DNA of 45,834 bases, from NCBI GenBank assembly GCA_022843045.1, contig JALHOJ010000025.1, positions 1 to 45,834 of the forward strand. The letters are read 5' to 3'. How positions within the stretch are numbered: the first letter of the stretch is position 1; every line of letters begins with the position of its first letter. Of this stretch, positions 7,250 through 16,833 are shown piece after piece. A program made the translations under genes and the position numbers. The stretch is from Phycisphaerales bacterium (GTDB taxonomy: Bacteria; Planctomycetota; Phycisphaerae; Phycisphaerales; UBA1924). Under the pieces are notes generated by a model. The model saw only the letters and a list, made by a program, of their open reading frames with translations. It was not told where the DNA came from and did no database searches.

Positions 7250-7278
7250 ATAGTACCACACGCCCGCGGGGTCGTCAA
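7250..7278 (-). promoter_or_regulatory. Sigma70-like promoter of the gene at 6456
   Basis: On the minus strand TTGACG (7278-7273), 17 bases, TACTAT (7255-7250), about 65 bases before the start codon at 7184. The same TTGACG -35 box is seen before the paralogue at 5381. Confidence 0.6.
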
Positions 7279-7405
7279 TCAAAAGTGCATGTCGCAACCC
7301 CGATTGAACAAAGGCCTTGCGCATAGATAGCGCGTAGAGGCCCAGAACCGCACAAAGAGCGTCTTTATGGGGCGTTAGGGAGAACTCGCTAACCCAAATG
7401 TGGCA

Positions 7406-10400
7406 TTATTCCTGTCCGAGAACCACGAGGCGTTCACGCAACACACTCGGGACGGCCTCCCCTGCTTTGCGGAGGGTTTCGATGATCCGCTTGGCCTCTG
7501 CCTGTTCCTCTGGTGTCCCGGTCTTCAGAAGCTCCGCCAGCGAGACCCAGGACCCCCACGCCGAAGCGTCCATGGTGACGGCCTTGCGATACGCCGTGAG
7601 GGCGAGGGCGCGTTCACCCCGGGCCCTTTCGACCATTCCCATGGTGTCAAAGAACGCGGCGTTGGGCTGCGCCGTCGTCGCCTGTTCTGCAAGTGCATGG
7701 GCGCGATCCAGGTCCACGCCTGTGCGCCCGGCGCGCACGATCGAGTCGGCGAGGTTGTTCTGGAGCGCGGGGCGAGCCCCGGCGGGGAGGTCGGACCGCG
7801 CGAGTAGCGCGTCGTAAACCGGAATCGCGTCGCCAATCTTGCCGGCACCATCCAAGGCCTCAACTAGGGTGAGTGCCGCAGGGAGGTTTGCGCCTGAGCC
7901 CGCGCCGCCCGCGATCAAGGCCTCGGCGGCCTTGTTAAACTGGGCCGTTTTCTCGGTTGGTTCGGTGGCTTGGCGTGCGACTGCGGCGAGCGCTTGGCCA
8001 TGCATGAGACTCGACACCTGGTCGCCCGGTCCGGTCAGTTCCAGGACCCGGCCGGTCAGCCGGACGGCTTCGTTGGCGTCAGGGGTGAGGCTCGCCAATC
8101 CGCGCATGGCGAAGACAGACTTGGGATCGAGTTCCAGAGCCTTCTGGAACGATGCCTTGGCTTCGGGCTTGCCCGCAGACTGCTGCATCGCGCCTTGAGC
8201 CTCCCAGGCTCGCGCGGTCGCGTCGGCTCGGGCTGTCACGCGCCGCACCGCGGCGACGGCTTCGTCCATCCACTGCGAACTTGTGCTCTTGAAGCGTGCA
8301 GCCGCTGAGGCGTATGCACCCGCGAGGGCGAGTTGCTCTTCTTCACTGCCCGCGTTGATCATGGGCTTGACGCGGTCGATCCACTCGCGGGCCTTGGCCT
8401 CCGGGGCAATCATCTGGCCCGCCGCGGGGAGCCAGAACTGGCTGCGGAGGGCTCCGGATGTCTGCAGGAGGGGCGCGACTTCGGAAGCGGCCTGATCGGC
8501 TTTGTTGGACATGATCAGGGCGCGTCCGTACAACGTGACGACCGCGACGTTGGTGGGCAGGTCGATGGCTTCCTTCGCGCTCGCGAGTCGCGGCTCGAGC
8601 ATCTGGGCCACGCCCTCGGGCTGGTTCATGATGAGGCGCGTCTCTGCGACGACGATGTCGGCCTGCACGCTGCGTTCGATCTGTTGCCACGCCGTCGCGG
8701 CGCGGATCGCTTCGCTCCAGTTGCCCGTCTGCCTGAACAGGTTGGTCGCGAAGACTGCGGCTTCGATCGAGGACGGGTGGCGCTCCATCGCGTCGCGCAC
8801 CACGTCGGCCGCGGCATCGAGGCGGGGCGGCTTCTGGGTGCTGAGGGTTCGAGCGAGCAGGGTGAGCAAGGCTGGATCATCGCGGAAGCGCTGCTGCAGC
8901 GCGGCAACGCCCTGCTCGCGAGTCAAGTCGCCGTTGCGTTCTGCGGCGGCCAGCACCCGTGCGCCATCGGCCCGGGCCTTGGTCTCGGGATTCTGCTCGA
9001 GCACCTTGGCGAGGTCTTCCAAGGGCATGTTTGCCGAGATGCCGGTGCCGGTGCTGGCGGCGAACTGGCGATCCAGGGCGGCGACGCGACCGTCGTTGGG
9101 CAGCGCCTGCTTGGCCTGCGCGACTGCCGCGCGGGCCTCGTCCATGCGGCCGAGCTCCACGAGCAGCGCGACCAGGCCGGTCCACGCTTCGGGCGACTGC
9201 TTCGCCACGTTCGTCGCTTCGCGGAGCATCGCGATGGCGTCGTCGGACTTGCCCATTCGTGCGAGGAACCTCGCTCGCGCGATCATTTTCTGGTCGCGCG
9301 GAACCGACAGGGCGTCCAGGCGCGCGAGCGCCTTATCCGCGCCGGGCGTGTCGCCATAGCTCGCGAGCCCCTCTGCGAGCGCGACGCAGAACTCGGGGGT
9401 TTCGAGCAGGGACGGGTCCACCGCGGTGAACGTGTCGCGGGCGCTCTTGTCGCGCTTGAGAGCCTTGTACACCTCGCCCAGCTTGACACCGACCATCGCG
9501 GCTCCGGCGCCGGTCACCTTCGGGCGGATCGATTCGAGGGTGCGGGCGGCGGCGTCAAACTCGCGGATGCCCAGCATCTCGTCCACGGCCATCAGCCGCA
9601 TGGCGAGGGGCGCGGTCTCGCTGCCGGCGATGCGTTCGAACATCGCGCTGGCGTTGCGAAGATCGCCCTCGGCCTTGTAGAGCTTGGCCTGTTCGAGCGT
9701 CCAGCGTTCCTTATCTGGAACATTGGGCAGCAGGGTGTTGATCGCGGCGATCGCTTCAGTGCGCTGCGGGCGGATGCCCGCCGCGGGAATGTCCAACATC
9801 AATGCCCGCACGAGCAACTGCTGGGCTTCGATGAAGTCGCTCCGGCGCGTGAGCACGCGGCGGAGCTCTTCGGTGGCGAGTCTGCGGTTGTCGGCGGTGA
9901 CGGGTTCGCTGAGGAGGGCCCGCGCGCGCACGACGCGAAGCTGGGGCGGCATGTCTTCGACCTTGAAGTTGGCGAGTTGTGCGGCTCGTTCGATCAGGCG
10001 CGTGACCAGGGCGAGATCGGAACCGACGCTGGGCGCGTTGAGCGCGGCGAGCTGGGCGTCGAGGTTGGCGGGGGCAAAGTCCGCGGATGCAACCCACGCG
10101 TCCTTTGTGCCCGGATCGTTCGCGGCGCTGAGGTACTGGGCCCAAGACTGCTTCCACGCCAAGGCGTCAAGCTGCTTGTCGGGCGATGCGGGCGGGGCGT
10201 CGGCCTTGGCCTTGAGCATCGCGCGTGCGCCGGCGTCGTCGCCCTTGGCCCGCATCACGAACGCCTTGGCCAAGCCCACGCGGGGCGTGAGTCCTTCGCT
10301 GGCTTCCCACGCGCTGAGCACGTCGGACTCAAGGCCCAGCCCGCGCCGGAAACTGGTCTGGAAAATCTGGGCTGTGGTGTCGTTGCTGAGGCCGCCCAGG

Positions 10401-12085
10401 CCTTCGCGCATCGAGATGTACAGCTTTCGGGCTTCGTCGTTGCCCTTCACGATGCTCGTGAGCAGCACGCGTCCGGGCAGGACCAACTCCCGGAACGTCT
10501 TGATATCCACTTTCTCGGTGCTCAACGCGAGTTCCGCGTCGATGCGATCGGCGGTGCTGAGCAGATCGCGGGCGGCTTCGGGAGACTCAAAGCCCGACTC
10601 GAGCAGCGCGACTTGCGAGCGGAAGAACGCGGTGTAGGTCGCCATGCTGCGCGGTGCGATGCGCACGGCGGCCTGTGCCGCTTCGATCGCGCTGGTGGGA
10701 TTGTTGAGCGCGATCGCCATATTGGATTGGTTCAGCCAAGGCCTGGTCCAACCGGTGCTCAGGCCCGAGGCGGAGGCCTGCTGCCAAGCCTCCTGGGCTT
10801 CGCCAAATCGGCCCAGTCGCTGCTTGTTCTCGCCCATCATGGTGAGCAGGACCGGATCGCCCTTGGCGACCTTGAGAGCTTCGTCCAGCACCGTGATGGC
10901 GTCCTGGGGCGTGGTTTCCTTGCTGGCACTGAGCATGGTGAGCACCGGGCCCCAGGCCTTTGCGCGGAAGTCGCCCTCGCGCTGCGCGAGCGCGTCGATG
11001 ATGGGCTTGACCTCGCCCTTGCGATCAAGGTCCACCAGCGCGAGACCGCGATAGACGAGCACTTCGCTGGGCGTGCCGCCCTGCGTGAGCGTGACTTCGG
11101 GGATGTAGGTGAGCGTGTCGCCCGGTCGGCCGGACATCCAGCTTCGCCGCGCGAGCACACGGAGGACGACGGGGTCGCTGGTCTGCCGCACGCCTTCGCG
11201 CAGCACGGCGAGGGTGTGCTGGAACGCGCCGAGGCTGTCGAAGATCGCGGCGGAGCGCAGGGTTTCGAGGGCGGTGAGCTTCACCTCGCGCTTGGGGCCG
11301 GCGGACATAGGGTCGAGGCCCACGAGGTCGCAGAGCGCGGCGAACATCTCTTCCGCGGCGTTGCTGCCCGGCATGTCACGCTGCGAGAGGGCGGCGAGCA
11401 GGCGGACCTGGGCGGCGCGATCGGGCGAATCGGTCTTCGCCAGGCTCTCGGCGAAGCGGCGTGCATCGCTGCCACGCCCGCGCTCGCGGAGATGCTCGAT
11501 GTACACGACCTGGGTTGGGAAGTCCGCGGGGCGGAGTTCCATCATGCGCTGCAGGATCTGCTCCACCAGAGGGTCTGTGGGGTTGGCACCGATGCGAGCG
11601 TTGACTTCCTGACGCAGGACTTCGAAGTACTCGTCACCGACTTGCTGCACGTCGGCGGGACGCAGCCGCTCGGCGATTTCGCGGGCCTCGGGGAAGTACC
11701 CTGCGGTGTTGCAGAGGTCGAGCAGGTGCAGGCCCGTCTTGCGATCGCTGCGGTCGAGGGCCCAGGCCTTCTGATAGACCGAGATCGCTTCGGCGACGTG
11801 GCGGCCGTCGGGCTCTTCGACGTTCTCGCGGGCCTTGGCGTAGGCGAGCATCGCCTCGCGATCGTTCGCGCCCTTGGGGGTTTCCAAGAAGCCGGCGAGC
11901 TTGCCCAAGGCGGGCATGTACTTGGCGTCGTTGACGAGTTGGAGGCCCTCTTCGCGTGCCGCGATCGCGGTCTGCTCCTTGCGCATGGTGCGGAAGAGGA
12001 ACAGCCCCCCCACTGTGCCCGCGCCGGCGAGGCCGCACGCGGCGAGGATCATGAGGCGACGGGACGTCTTGGACTTGAGCTTCAT
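7406..12085 (-). CDS. Giant TPR-repeat protein anchored by one N-terminal helix
   Basis: The product has about 1559 residues from the ATG at 12085 (MKLKSKTSRRL); an in-frame ATG at 12118 is possible. A basic start and one hydrophobic helix (LMILAACGLAGAGTVGGLFLF) put the rest outside the inner membrane. The remainder is an almost unbroken series of helix pairs with TPR spacing, for example AMLAYAKARENVEEPDG, AISVYQKAWALDRSDRKTG and, near the end, ALTAYRKAVTMDASAWG. It is the last gene of the exosortase/polysaccharide operon, 180 bases after the phosphoglycosyl transferase. TPR proteins of the PrsT type accompany many exosortase loci, usually at about 900 residues, so this one is far longer and has no lipobox. 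It is a likely scaffold for polysaccharide assembly or export. Confidence 0.75.
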   Translation of the reverse strand: MKLKSKTSRRLMILAACGLAGAGTVGGLFLFRTMRKEQTAIAAREEGLQLVNDAKYMPALGKLAGFLETPKGANDREAMLAYAKARENVEEPDGRHVAEAISVYQKAWALDRSDRKTGLHLLDLCNTAGYFPEAREIAERLRPADVQQVGDEYFEVLRQEVNARIGANPTDPLVEQILQRMMELRPADFPTQVVYIEHLRERGRGSDARRFAESLAKTDSPDRAAQVRLLAALSQRDMPGSNAAEEMFAALCDLVGLDPMSAGPKREVKLTALETLRSAAIFDSLGAFQHTLAVLREGVRQTSDPVVLRVLARRSWMSGRPGDTLTYIPEVTLTQGGTPSEVLVYRGLALVDLDRKGEVKPIIDALAQREGDFRAKAWGPVLTMLSASKETTPQDAITVLDEALKVAKGDPVLLTMMGENKQRLGRFGEAQEAWQQASASGLSTGWTRPWLNQSNMAIALNNPTSAIEAAQAAVRIAPRSMATYTAFFRSQVALLESGFESPEAARDLLSTADRIDAELALSTEKVDIKTFRELVLPGRVLLTSIVKGNDEARKLYISMREGLGGLSNDTTAQIFQTSFRRGLGLESDVLSAWEASEGLTPRVGLAKAFVMRAKGDDAGARAMLKAKADAPPASPDKQLDALAWKQSWAQYLSAANDPGTKDAWVASADFAPANLDAQLAALNAPSVGSDLALVTRLIERAAQLANFKVEDMPPQLRVVRARALLSEPVTADNRRLATEELRRVLTRRSDFIEAQQLLVRALMLDIPAAGIRPQRTEAIAAINTLLPNVPDKERWTLEQAKLYKAEGDLRNASAMFERIAGSETAPLAMRLMAVDEMLGIREFDAAARTLESIRPKVTGAGAAMVGVKLGEVYKALKRDKSARDTFTAVDPSLLETPEFCVALAEGLASYGDTPGADKALARLDALSVPRDQKMIARARFLARMGKSDDAIAMLREATNVAKQSPEAWTGLVALLVELGRMDEARAAVAQAKQALPNDGRVAALDRQFAASTGTGISANMPLEDLAKVLEQNPETKARADGARVLAAAERNGDLTREQGVAALQQRFRDDPALLTLLARTLSTQKPPRLDAAADVVRDAMERHPSSIEAAVFATNLFRQTGNWSEAIRAATAWQQIERSVQADIVVAETRLIMNQPEGVAQMLEPRLASAKEAIDLPTNVAVVTLYGRALIMSNKADQAASEVAPLLQTSGALRSQFWLPAAGQMIAPEAKAREWIDRVKPMINAGSEEEQLALAGAYASAAARFKSTSSQWMDEAVAAVRRVTARADATARAWEAQGAMQQSAGKPEAKASFQKALELDPKSVFAMRGLASLTPDANEAVRLTGRVLELTGPGDQVSSLMHGQALAAVARQATEPTEKTAQFNKAAEALIAGGAGSGANLPAALTLVEALDGAGKIGDAIPVYDALLARSDLPAGARPALQNNLADSIVRAGRTGVDLDRAHALAEQATTAQPNAAFFDTMGMVERARGERALALTAYRKAVTMDASAWGSWVSLAELLKTGTPEEQAEAKRIIETLRKAGEAVPSVLRERLVVLGQE

Positions 12086-12265
12086 ATCTGTATCTCGGTC
12101 AAACCAACTGCGATTCATGCACGGGGGGACCTGCGAGCGGCCCGCCAGACTTCGTGATGCTGTCTTCGTTGCGTCGCTGCTCCGACTTTCTGAGGGACTC
12201 TGGTTGAAGAACTCGTTCGTCTCGGGTGTTCGACGCTCCCTGACGGTCGCGTTTCGTGACGGGCT

Positions 12266-13729
12266 TCAGGACTTGGTCGCTCGGCGGATCACGAGCAGGA
12301 TGGTGCGCCAGATGATCCACACGTCCATCCAGAACGACTGCTTTTCAACGTACTGGATGTCGTACTTGATCCACTCCTGGAAGTCGTTGCCTTCCTCGCG
12401 GGTGCGAGAGATCTGCCACAGGCCCGTGAGGCCCGGTCGCACGGACAATCGCGCCTCGCGCCAGGGCGGGCAGAACTGGTTTTCCTTGAATGGGCTGGGG
12501 CGCGGGCCCACGACGCTCATGTCGCCCTTGAGGATGTTGAAGAGCTGGGGCAGTTCGTCGATCTGATACTCGCGGATGAATGCGCCGACCTTGGTCAGGC
12601 GCGGGTCGTTCTTGATGAAGAACTGCGGGCCATCGGCCTCGTTCTGAGCCATCAGGCGGGCCTTGATCTGCTCGCTGTCTTTTCGCATCGAACGGAACTT
12701 GAGGCAGCCGAATTCCTTGCCGCCCAGGGTCTCGCGACGGTGGCGGAAGAAGAGGGGCGCGCCGTCTTCGATCAGAATCGCGAGGGCGACGAGCGGATAG
12801 ATCGGAAACGTTGCAGCGATCGCGCAGAGAGCGAAGCAAATGTCAAAGGTCCGCTTGAACGGGCGTTCCTTGGCGACCGGGGCCTTCTCGAGGAGCGCCT
12901 GGGGCGCGGGCGCTGACAGGCTCTCCAGTTCAAGCCATTCGATGTCGTCTTCCTTGGGGCGTTGGTCGGCCCGGTCCCAGAGTACTGCTGGTCCCACCGC
13001 CGTCGCGTTCGCGGCGATCTCGCGGCCCGCGCCGATCCAGAGCGGCCCGCGCACGCCCGGGCCGATCGTGACGCTTGCGTCCTTGTCGGCCCAGATGCCG
13101 TCGCCCACCTGGCGAATCCGCGGGATGGTCGCGTCAGGACGAGGCCACTTCTGCACCAGTTCGTGGCCGAATCGCGCGACGTCCTCGGGGTTGGTCGCGT
13201 CAAACAACCTGCCGGGCAGCTTGGTCGCGTAGCGATCCTGCCGACGCGTCAGTTTGCGCAGCGCCTGCCAGCCCGACGCCGCGTCCAGTGCTTCTTGCCA
13301 GACGGCGGCGAGGGCGCGATCATGCGTGAGCACGACGCGCCCGAGGCGGACCTGCGTGGCGTTGTAGACGCGCTGGTAACCCTCGAAGTTGCCCGCGTCG
13401 TCGGCGTTGATCACTTCGGAATAGGGCTGCTTGGCGCTGTCCATGACGCGCACGATGATCAGGTCGGGCGAGAGCCAGCTCACATCATCAAGGATGGGCG
13501 CGAGGCGGAAGAGCGTGAGCGTGTCGTGGTCGAGGAGCATGTACAGCTCGGCCTGCGCCACCAGCGGCGTGCGTTCGCCCACGCGGACCAACTGCACGCC
13601 CCGGGCGGCCCAGTACCGTGCGTGCAGGTCCGACCAGTCCAGGCCCCAGACAGTTGGCGGCGCGGACTGTCCCGGCGACGGACTTGCCGGCTGCTCTCGT
13701 TCCATCACACTCGTGGCTGCGCTGCTCAT
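12266..13729 (-). CDS. Polyprenyl-phosphate phosphoglycosyl transferase with extra N-terminal domain
   Basis: The 487-residue product starts at the ATG at 13729 (AAGGA before it). The C-terminal 200 residues are a bacterial sugar transferase (WcaJ/PglC superfamily): KRTFDICFALCAIAATFP membrane-entry helix, FGCLKFRSMR, DELPQLFNILKGDMSVVGPRP and RPGLTGLWQ. It would transfer a sugar phosphate from a nucleotide sugar to undecaprenyl phosphate, starting each repeat unit on the inner membrane. Instead of the usual four-helix N-terminus it has a soluble domain of about 270 residues, with a nucleotidyltransferase-like part (LIIVRVMDSAKQPYSEVINA) and a hexapeptide-like helix part (VTIGPGVRGPLWIGAGREIA). 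That part resembles the protein at 17706. It belongs to the exosortase operon. Confidence 0.85.
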   Translation of the reverse strand: MSSAATSVMEREQPASPSPGQSAPPTVWGLDWSDLHARYWAARGVQLVRVGERTPLVAQAELYMLLDHDTLTLFRLAPILDDVSWLSPDLIIVRVMDSAKQPYSEVINADDAGNFEGYQRVYNATQVRLGRVVLTHDRALAAVWQEALDAASGWQALRKLTRRQDRYATKLPGRLFDATNPEDVARFGHELVQKWPRPDATIPRIRQVGDGIWADKDASVTIGPGVRGPLWIGAGREIAANATAVGPAVLWDRADQRPKEDDIEWLELESLSAPAPQALLEKAPVAKERPFKRTFDICFALCAIAATFPIYPLVALAILIEDGAPLFFRHRRETLGGKEFGCLKFRSMRKDSEQIKARLMAQNEADGPQFFIKNDPRLTKVGAFIREYQIDELPQLFNILKGDMSVVGPRPSPFKENQFCPPWREARLSVRPGLTGLWQISRTREEGNDFQEWIKYDIQYVEKQSFWMDVWIIWRTILLVIRRATKS

Positions 13730-13765
13730 GACATCCTTGTCTGACCTCACCACACTCGATCACAC

Positions 13766-13802
13766 CATCATCGCTTCGTTCATCGCTTTGCTCATCGCTT
13801 CG
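13766..13802. repeat. 12-base tandem repeat spanning the stop codon of the Wzc-like gene
   Basis: On the minus strand three imperfect units of about 12 bases with core AAGCGATGA run across and beyond the stop codon of the gene at 13792. The first unit supplies the final codons AAG CGA TGA. It lies in the 62-base gap before the phosphoglycosyl transferase. Confidence 0.7.
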
Positions 13803-16089
13803 TGTCCAGCGCCACCACGCGGGGCAGCGGCTCCATTTCCGGGAAGTCCGACGGGTCGGGTGGCTGGGGCGTGACGCCATCGGGCCGCACGCTGCGGAAG
13901 CTCTGGCTGGCTGCGCTGGTGCGGAAGTCTTTGGCTTGCGCCAGATTGAAAACCAAGCCCAGCAAACGCGCGTTGACGCGGCGCAATTGGTCGACTGCGT
14001 TCTTGACCTGCCCGCGGGCTCGGCCTGCGCCGACCACCAGCAGCACGCCGTCGGCCTGCGCGCACACCAGATGCGCTTCGATCGAGCCCAGCACAGGGCC
14101 CGTATCGATCAGCACGATGTCGTACTGATCGCGCATCGCGTCGATCAGTCGCGTGATCTGGGGCTCGGCGAGGCGGTTGGCGGAGCGATGATCGTCCTCG
14201 ATGCCTGTGGGCAGGATCCACAGGTTGTCCATGTGGGTCTTGCGGACGCGGGCGTTCATGTCGCCATCGACGAGCACGTTGAAGAGGCTGCTCTGCTCGC
14301 GGGCGCGCAGGCCGCGCGAGAGGCCCTGACCGATCAAGTCCAAGTCCACCAGCAGCGTGCGGCTGCCGCTGCTTGCAAAGGAGAGGCCCAGCGCGAGGGT
14401 CATGCTGGTCTTGCCGTCGCCCGGGTTGCTGCTGGTGACGGCGTAGACCTTGCGGTGCTTGCCGCCGATCTGGACGAGGGCGCGAATCTGGTGCACGCAG
14501 TGGGCCGCCGCCGTGGCCTGCTCGGCGTCGGAGAGGTCCGCGGGCAATCGTGGCAAGATGCCCAGCAGCGTGGTGTTGCTGGGGCCTTCTTCGATGGCTT
14601 CGTCGCTGTAGCGGTAGCGGCGGTCAAACAGGCCGTAGACGCCGATGATGCCCAAGGGCAGCATCGCGCCTAGGAACCCAAAGACGGCGGCGAACTTGAT
14701 GCGGCTGTCGTTGGTGGGCGAGACGGGCGGGAATTCGGGGGTCAGGACTTCGATGCGGCCGAGTTGGCGCTGCAGGTCCTGGTCCCTTCGTTCATTTTCC
14801 ATCACTCGGCGCAGTTGCTCGAGGTTTGATTCCTCGTACGCGATGTTCTGCTTGAGCGCGGCCATTTCCTGGATCTTGCCCGCAAGGTCGCTGCTCTCTG
14901 CGAGCGTGTCGCGGAACTGGCGTTCGAGACTGGAGCGGCGGCGCAGCAGCGCGTCGGTGCTTTCCATGCCCGCCGCGCCCTGAGCGATGGTTGAAGGACC
15001 GGCGGGACGATTGCCCAGCCATTCCTCACGGCGCTGGGTCATCAGTTCCATGGTCGCGTCGATCTCGCTCTGCACGCGCTTGACGAAGCGATGGTTCTCG
15101 CCGATGCCGCGCTGCAGTTCCATCGCCTTGCGGCTCTGAGCTTCTTGCAGCGCCGCGAGCAGCGTCGCCATGGGCGAGTCGACGGTCGCGATTTCCTCGA
15201 GGGTCATGTCCTCGGGCTTCTTCATCTGCTCGGGGTTCTGCACGTCTTCGATTTTCTCTTCGCCGTTGGGCTTGTCGGGCGTGGGCGGAGCCCAGCCCCG
15301 CGCGATCAGCGCGGTGTCGATGGCTTGAATCTGCGTGCTGATGTCGAGGCGCTTGGCGACCAAGAAGCGATTGAGGTCGCCCGGCTCATCGGTCCCAAGT
15401 TCCTGCGCGAGTTGCTTCACGCGATTGCGATAGTCCGCGATCTTCTGCTCGTACTGACGCTTGCTGCTCTCGCGAATCTGGTCCTTCTTGCGAAAGACCG
15501 CGTCGCCCGAGGAGTCCTCGGACACCTTCATATACGCCTTGCAAAGTTCCGTCACGCCGATGAACGCCGCCTGCGGGTCTTTGTCGCTCACCGTCACTTC
15601 GATGACCTCGAGCGTGCTGCGGCTGGGCAATCGCACGCTGAGCTGGTCCCTGAAGATCTGCTCACTGCCCTGGCCGACGGGCCTGCCCATCGCTTTCCAC
15701 GCGTCGCTGGTAATCGCCTGGCGGATCGTGCGATCCTGCTGGATGACGTTGATCTCGCGGTTCACGAAGCTCTCGAACATCGGCCTCACGTCCGCACCCG
15801 AGTCCATGACGCGCCGCTCCAGCGGCTGCACCAGAATCGTCGCCTTGCTTTCATACAGCGGGCTCTTCGAAAGCCACCCCGCGACCACGCCCGCGAGCAG
15901 GCCGCCCGCCGCGAGTGCTCCGGCGAGGACATACCGCCCGCGGTACAGGTTGTGCAGCACCTTGAACACGTTCACCTGCTGGTGAGGCGTGCCCATGTCG
16001 GGGCTGGGCATGCCCAAGCCCATGCCCGGGCCGCCCGGGGGCAGTTGCTGGTAATCGTTGGGCGGCAAGTTATGCGATCCTTGGTTCAT
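13792..16089 (-). CDS. Wzc/GumC-like polysaccharide chain-length protein with CpsD-like ATPase domain
   Basis: The 765-residue product starts MNQGSHNLPP at 16089. A Pro/Gly-rich cytoplasmic start leads to a first TM helix (about 55-73, VLAGALAAGGLLAGVVAGWL), a periplasmic Wzz domain with YESKATILVQP and a long coiled coil (about 190-450), a second TM helix (about 475-495) and a cytoplasmic P-loop domain. That domain has Walker A NPGDGKTS (about 555-562), Walker A' LLVDLDL and Walker B VLIDTGP (about 659-665). This is the bacterial tyrosine kinase architecture that controls polymer length with Wzx/Wzy-type export. The C-terminus is Pro-rich and lacks the usual Tyr cluster, so autophosphorylation in the classical way is doubtful. 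It sits 15 bases after EpsI. Confidence 0.9.
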   Translation of the reverse strand: MNQGSHNLPPNDYQQLPPGGPGMGLGMPSPDMGTPHQQVNVFKVLHNLYRGRYVLAGALAAGGLLAGVVAGWLSKSPLYESKATILVQPLERRVMDSGADVRPMFESFVNREINVIQQDRTIRQAITSDAWKAMGRPVGQGSEQIFRDQLSVRLPSRSTLEVIEVTVSDKDPQAAFIGVTELCKAYMKVSEDSSGDAVFRKKDQIRESSKRQYEQKIADYRNRVKQLAQELGTDEPGDLNRFLVAKRLDISTQIQAIDTALIARGWAPPTPDKPNGEEKIEDVQNPEQMKKPEDMTLEEIATVDSPMATLLAALQEAQSRKAMELQRGIGENHRFVKRVQSEIDATMELMTQRREEWLGNRPAGPSTIAQGAAGMESTDALLRRRSSLERQFRDTLAESSDLAGKIQEMAALKQNIAYEESNLEQLRRVMENERRDQDLQRQLGRIEVLTPEFPPVSPTNDSRIKFAAVFGFLGAMLPLGIIGVYGLFDRRYRYSDEAIEEGPSNTTLLGILPRLPADLSDAEQATAAAHCVHQIRALVQIGGKHRKVYAVTSSNPGDGKTSMTLALGLSFASSGSRTLLVDLDLIGQGLSRGLRAREQSSLFNVLVDGDMNARVRKTHMDNLWILPTGIEDDHRSANRLAEPQITRLIDAMRDQYDIVLIDTGPVLGSIEAHLVCAQADGVLLVVGAGRARGQVKNAVDQLRRVNARLLGLVFNLAQAKDFRTSAASQSFRSVRPDGVTPQPPDPSDFPEMEPLPRVVALDTKR

Positions 16090-16103
16090 ACGTCACCACG
16101 CTC

Positions 16104-16823
16104 TCACTCAACACCACTGGGCACGTTGTCCAACAACGGATCCCGCGACAACGCCAGGGCAAGCTCGCCCGATGCGACCATCAGGTCGGTGAACCACGCC
16201 ACCGCCTGTGCGTCTTCCACGCTTCCGTCGACGATTACCTGAATCTGTGCCGCGCCATAGGGCCGCACGCGATAGTCCTCCGCCGCCTTGCGCACTGAGC
16301 CGATGTCCGGGACCAGCCCGCGCCCGGGAATGGCGAAGAACGAGAAGATCTTGATCTGCCGCTCGCGGGGAAAACCGGGCTGGCGGAAGCGGTACAACTG
16401 ATACGGCACCGTCACCGTCTTGCCCGGAAGCGCCACTTGGACGCTCGACGACGGACCCGGCGCTTCCTGCCACTTCCAGCCGTGGGCCGGGTAGCAATTG
16501 GGCGGATAGTGCCCCGCCATGTCGCGCGAATCCCGGCATTGCACCACGATGAACGACGCCTGCGCCCCCAGCACGTCGTTGCGCAGCACGCGGGCCGTGA
16601 GCGCGTTGGGCCGCAGCAACTGCTGAGCCGCGGGCGGTACGGGCGGGCGATCGATCACCACCCACTCGCCCTGCGTGCCGACCAATCGATCGGGAAGTTG
16701 CTCGACCACCTTGGCCAACTCCGCATGGTGCGGCGCGGCGCTGTCCGCCGTGGGCTGGTCCTTGGTCGCCAGGTAGAACCCCGCGAGCACGATCAACGTC
16801 AATGTCATCGAAACGCCGCGCAT
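16104..16823 (-). CDS. EpsI-family exosortase partner (DUF3485)
   Basis: The 239-residue product starts at 16823, 11 bases after the exosortase stop. One N-terminal hydrophobic segment (LTLIVLAGFYLAT) anchors an outside domain with the family motif HYPPNCYPAHGW (Cys at about 110). EpsI-like proteins are found beside or fused to exosortases in polysaccharide-linked loci; their exact activity is not settled. Here it lies between the exosortase and the Wzc-like gene, consistent with one operon. In some exosortases this domain is fused to the enzyme; here it is separate. Confidence 0.85.
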   Translation of the reverse strand: MRGVSMTLTLIVLAGFYLATKDQPTADSAAPHHAELAKVVEQLPDRLVGTQGEWVVIDRPPVPPAAQQLLRPNALTARVLRNDVLGAQASFIVVQCRDSRDMAGHYPPNCYPAHGWKWQEAPGPSSSVQVALPGKTVTVPYQLYRFRQPGFPRERQIKIFSFFAIPGRGLVPDIGSVRKAAEDYRVRPYGAAQIQVIVDGSVEDAQAVAWFTDLMVASGELALALSRDPLLDNVPSGVE

Positions 16824-16833
16824 CGTGCTCCTT

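Noticed and set aside
8333-12157. Very long plus-strand open frame (1274 codons) opposite the TPR gene
   Set aside because: It is an antisense shadow caused by GC-rich third positions. Its translation is Gly/Arg/His/Glu-rich with no domain, and the minus strand has clear TPR sequence.
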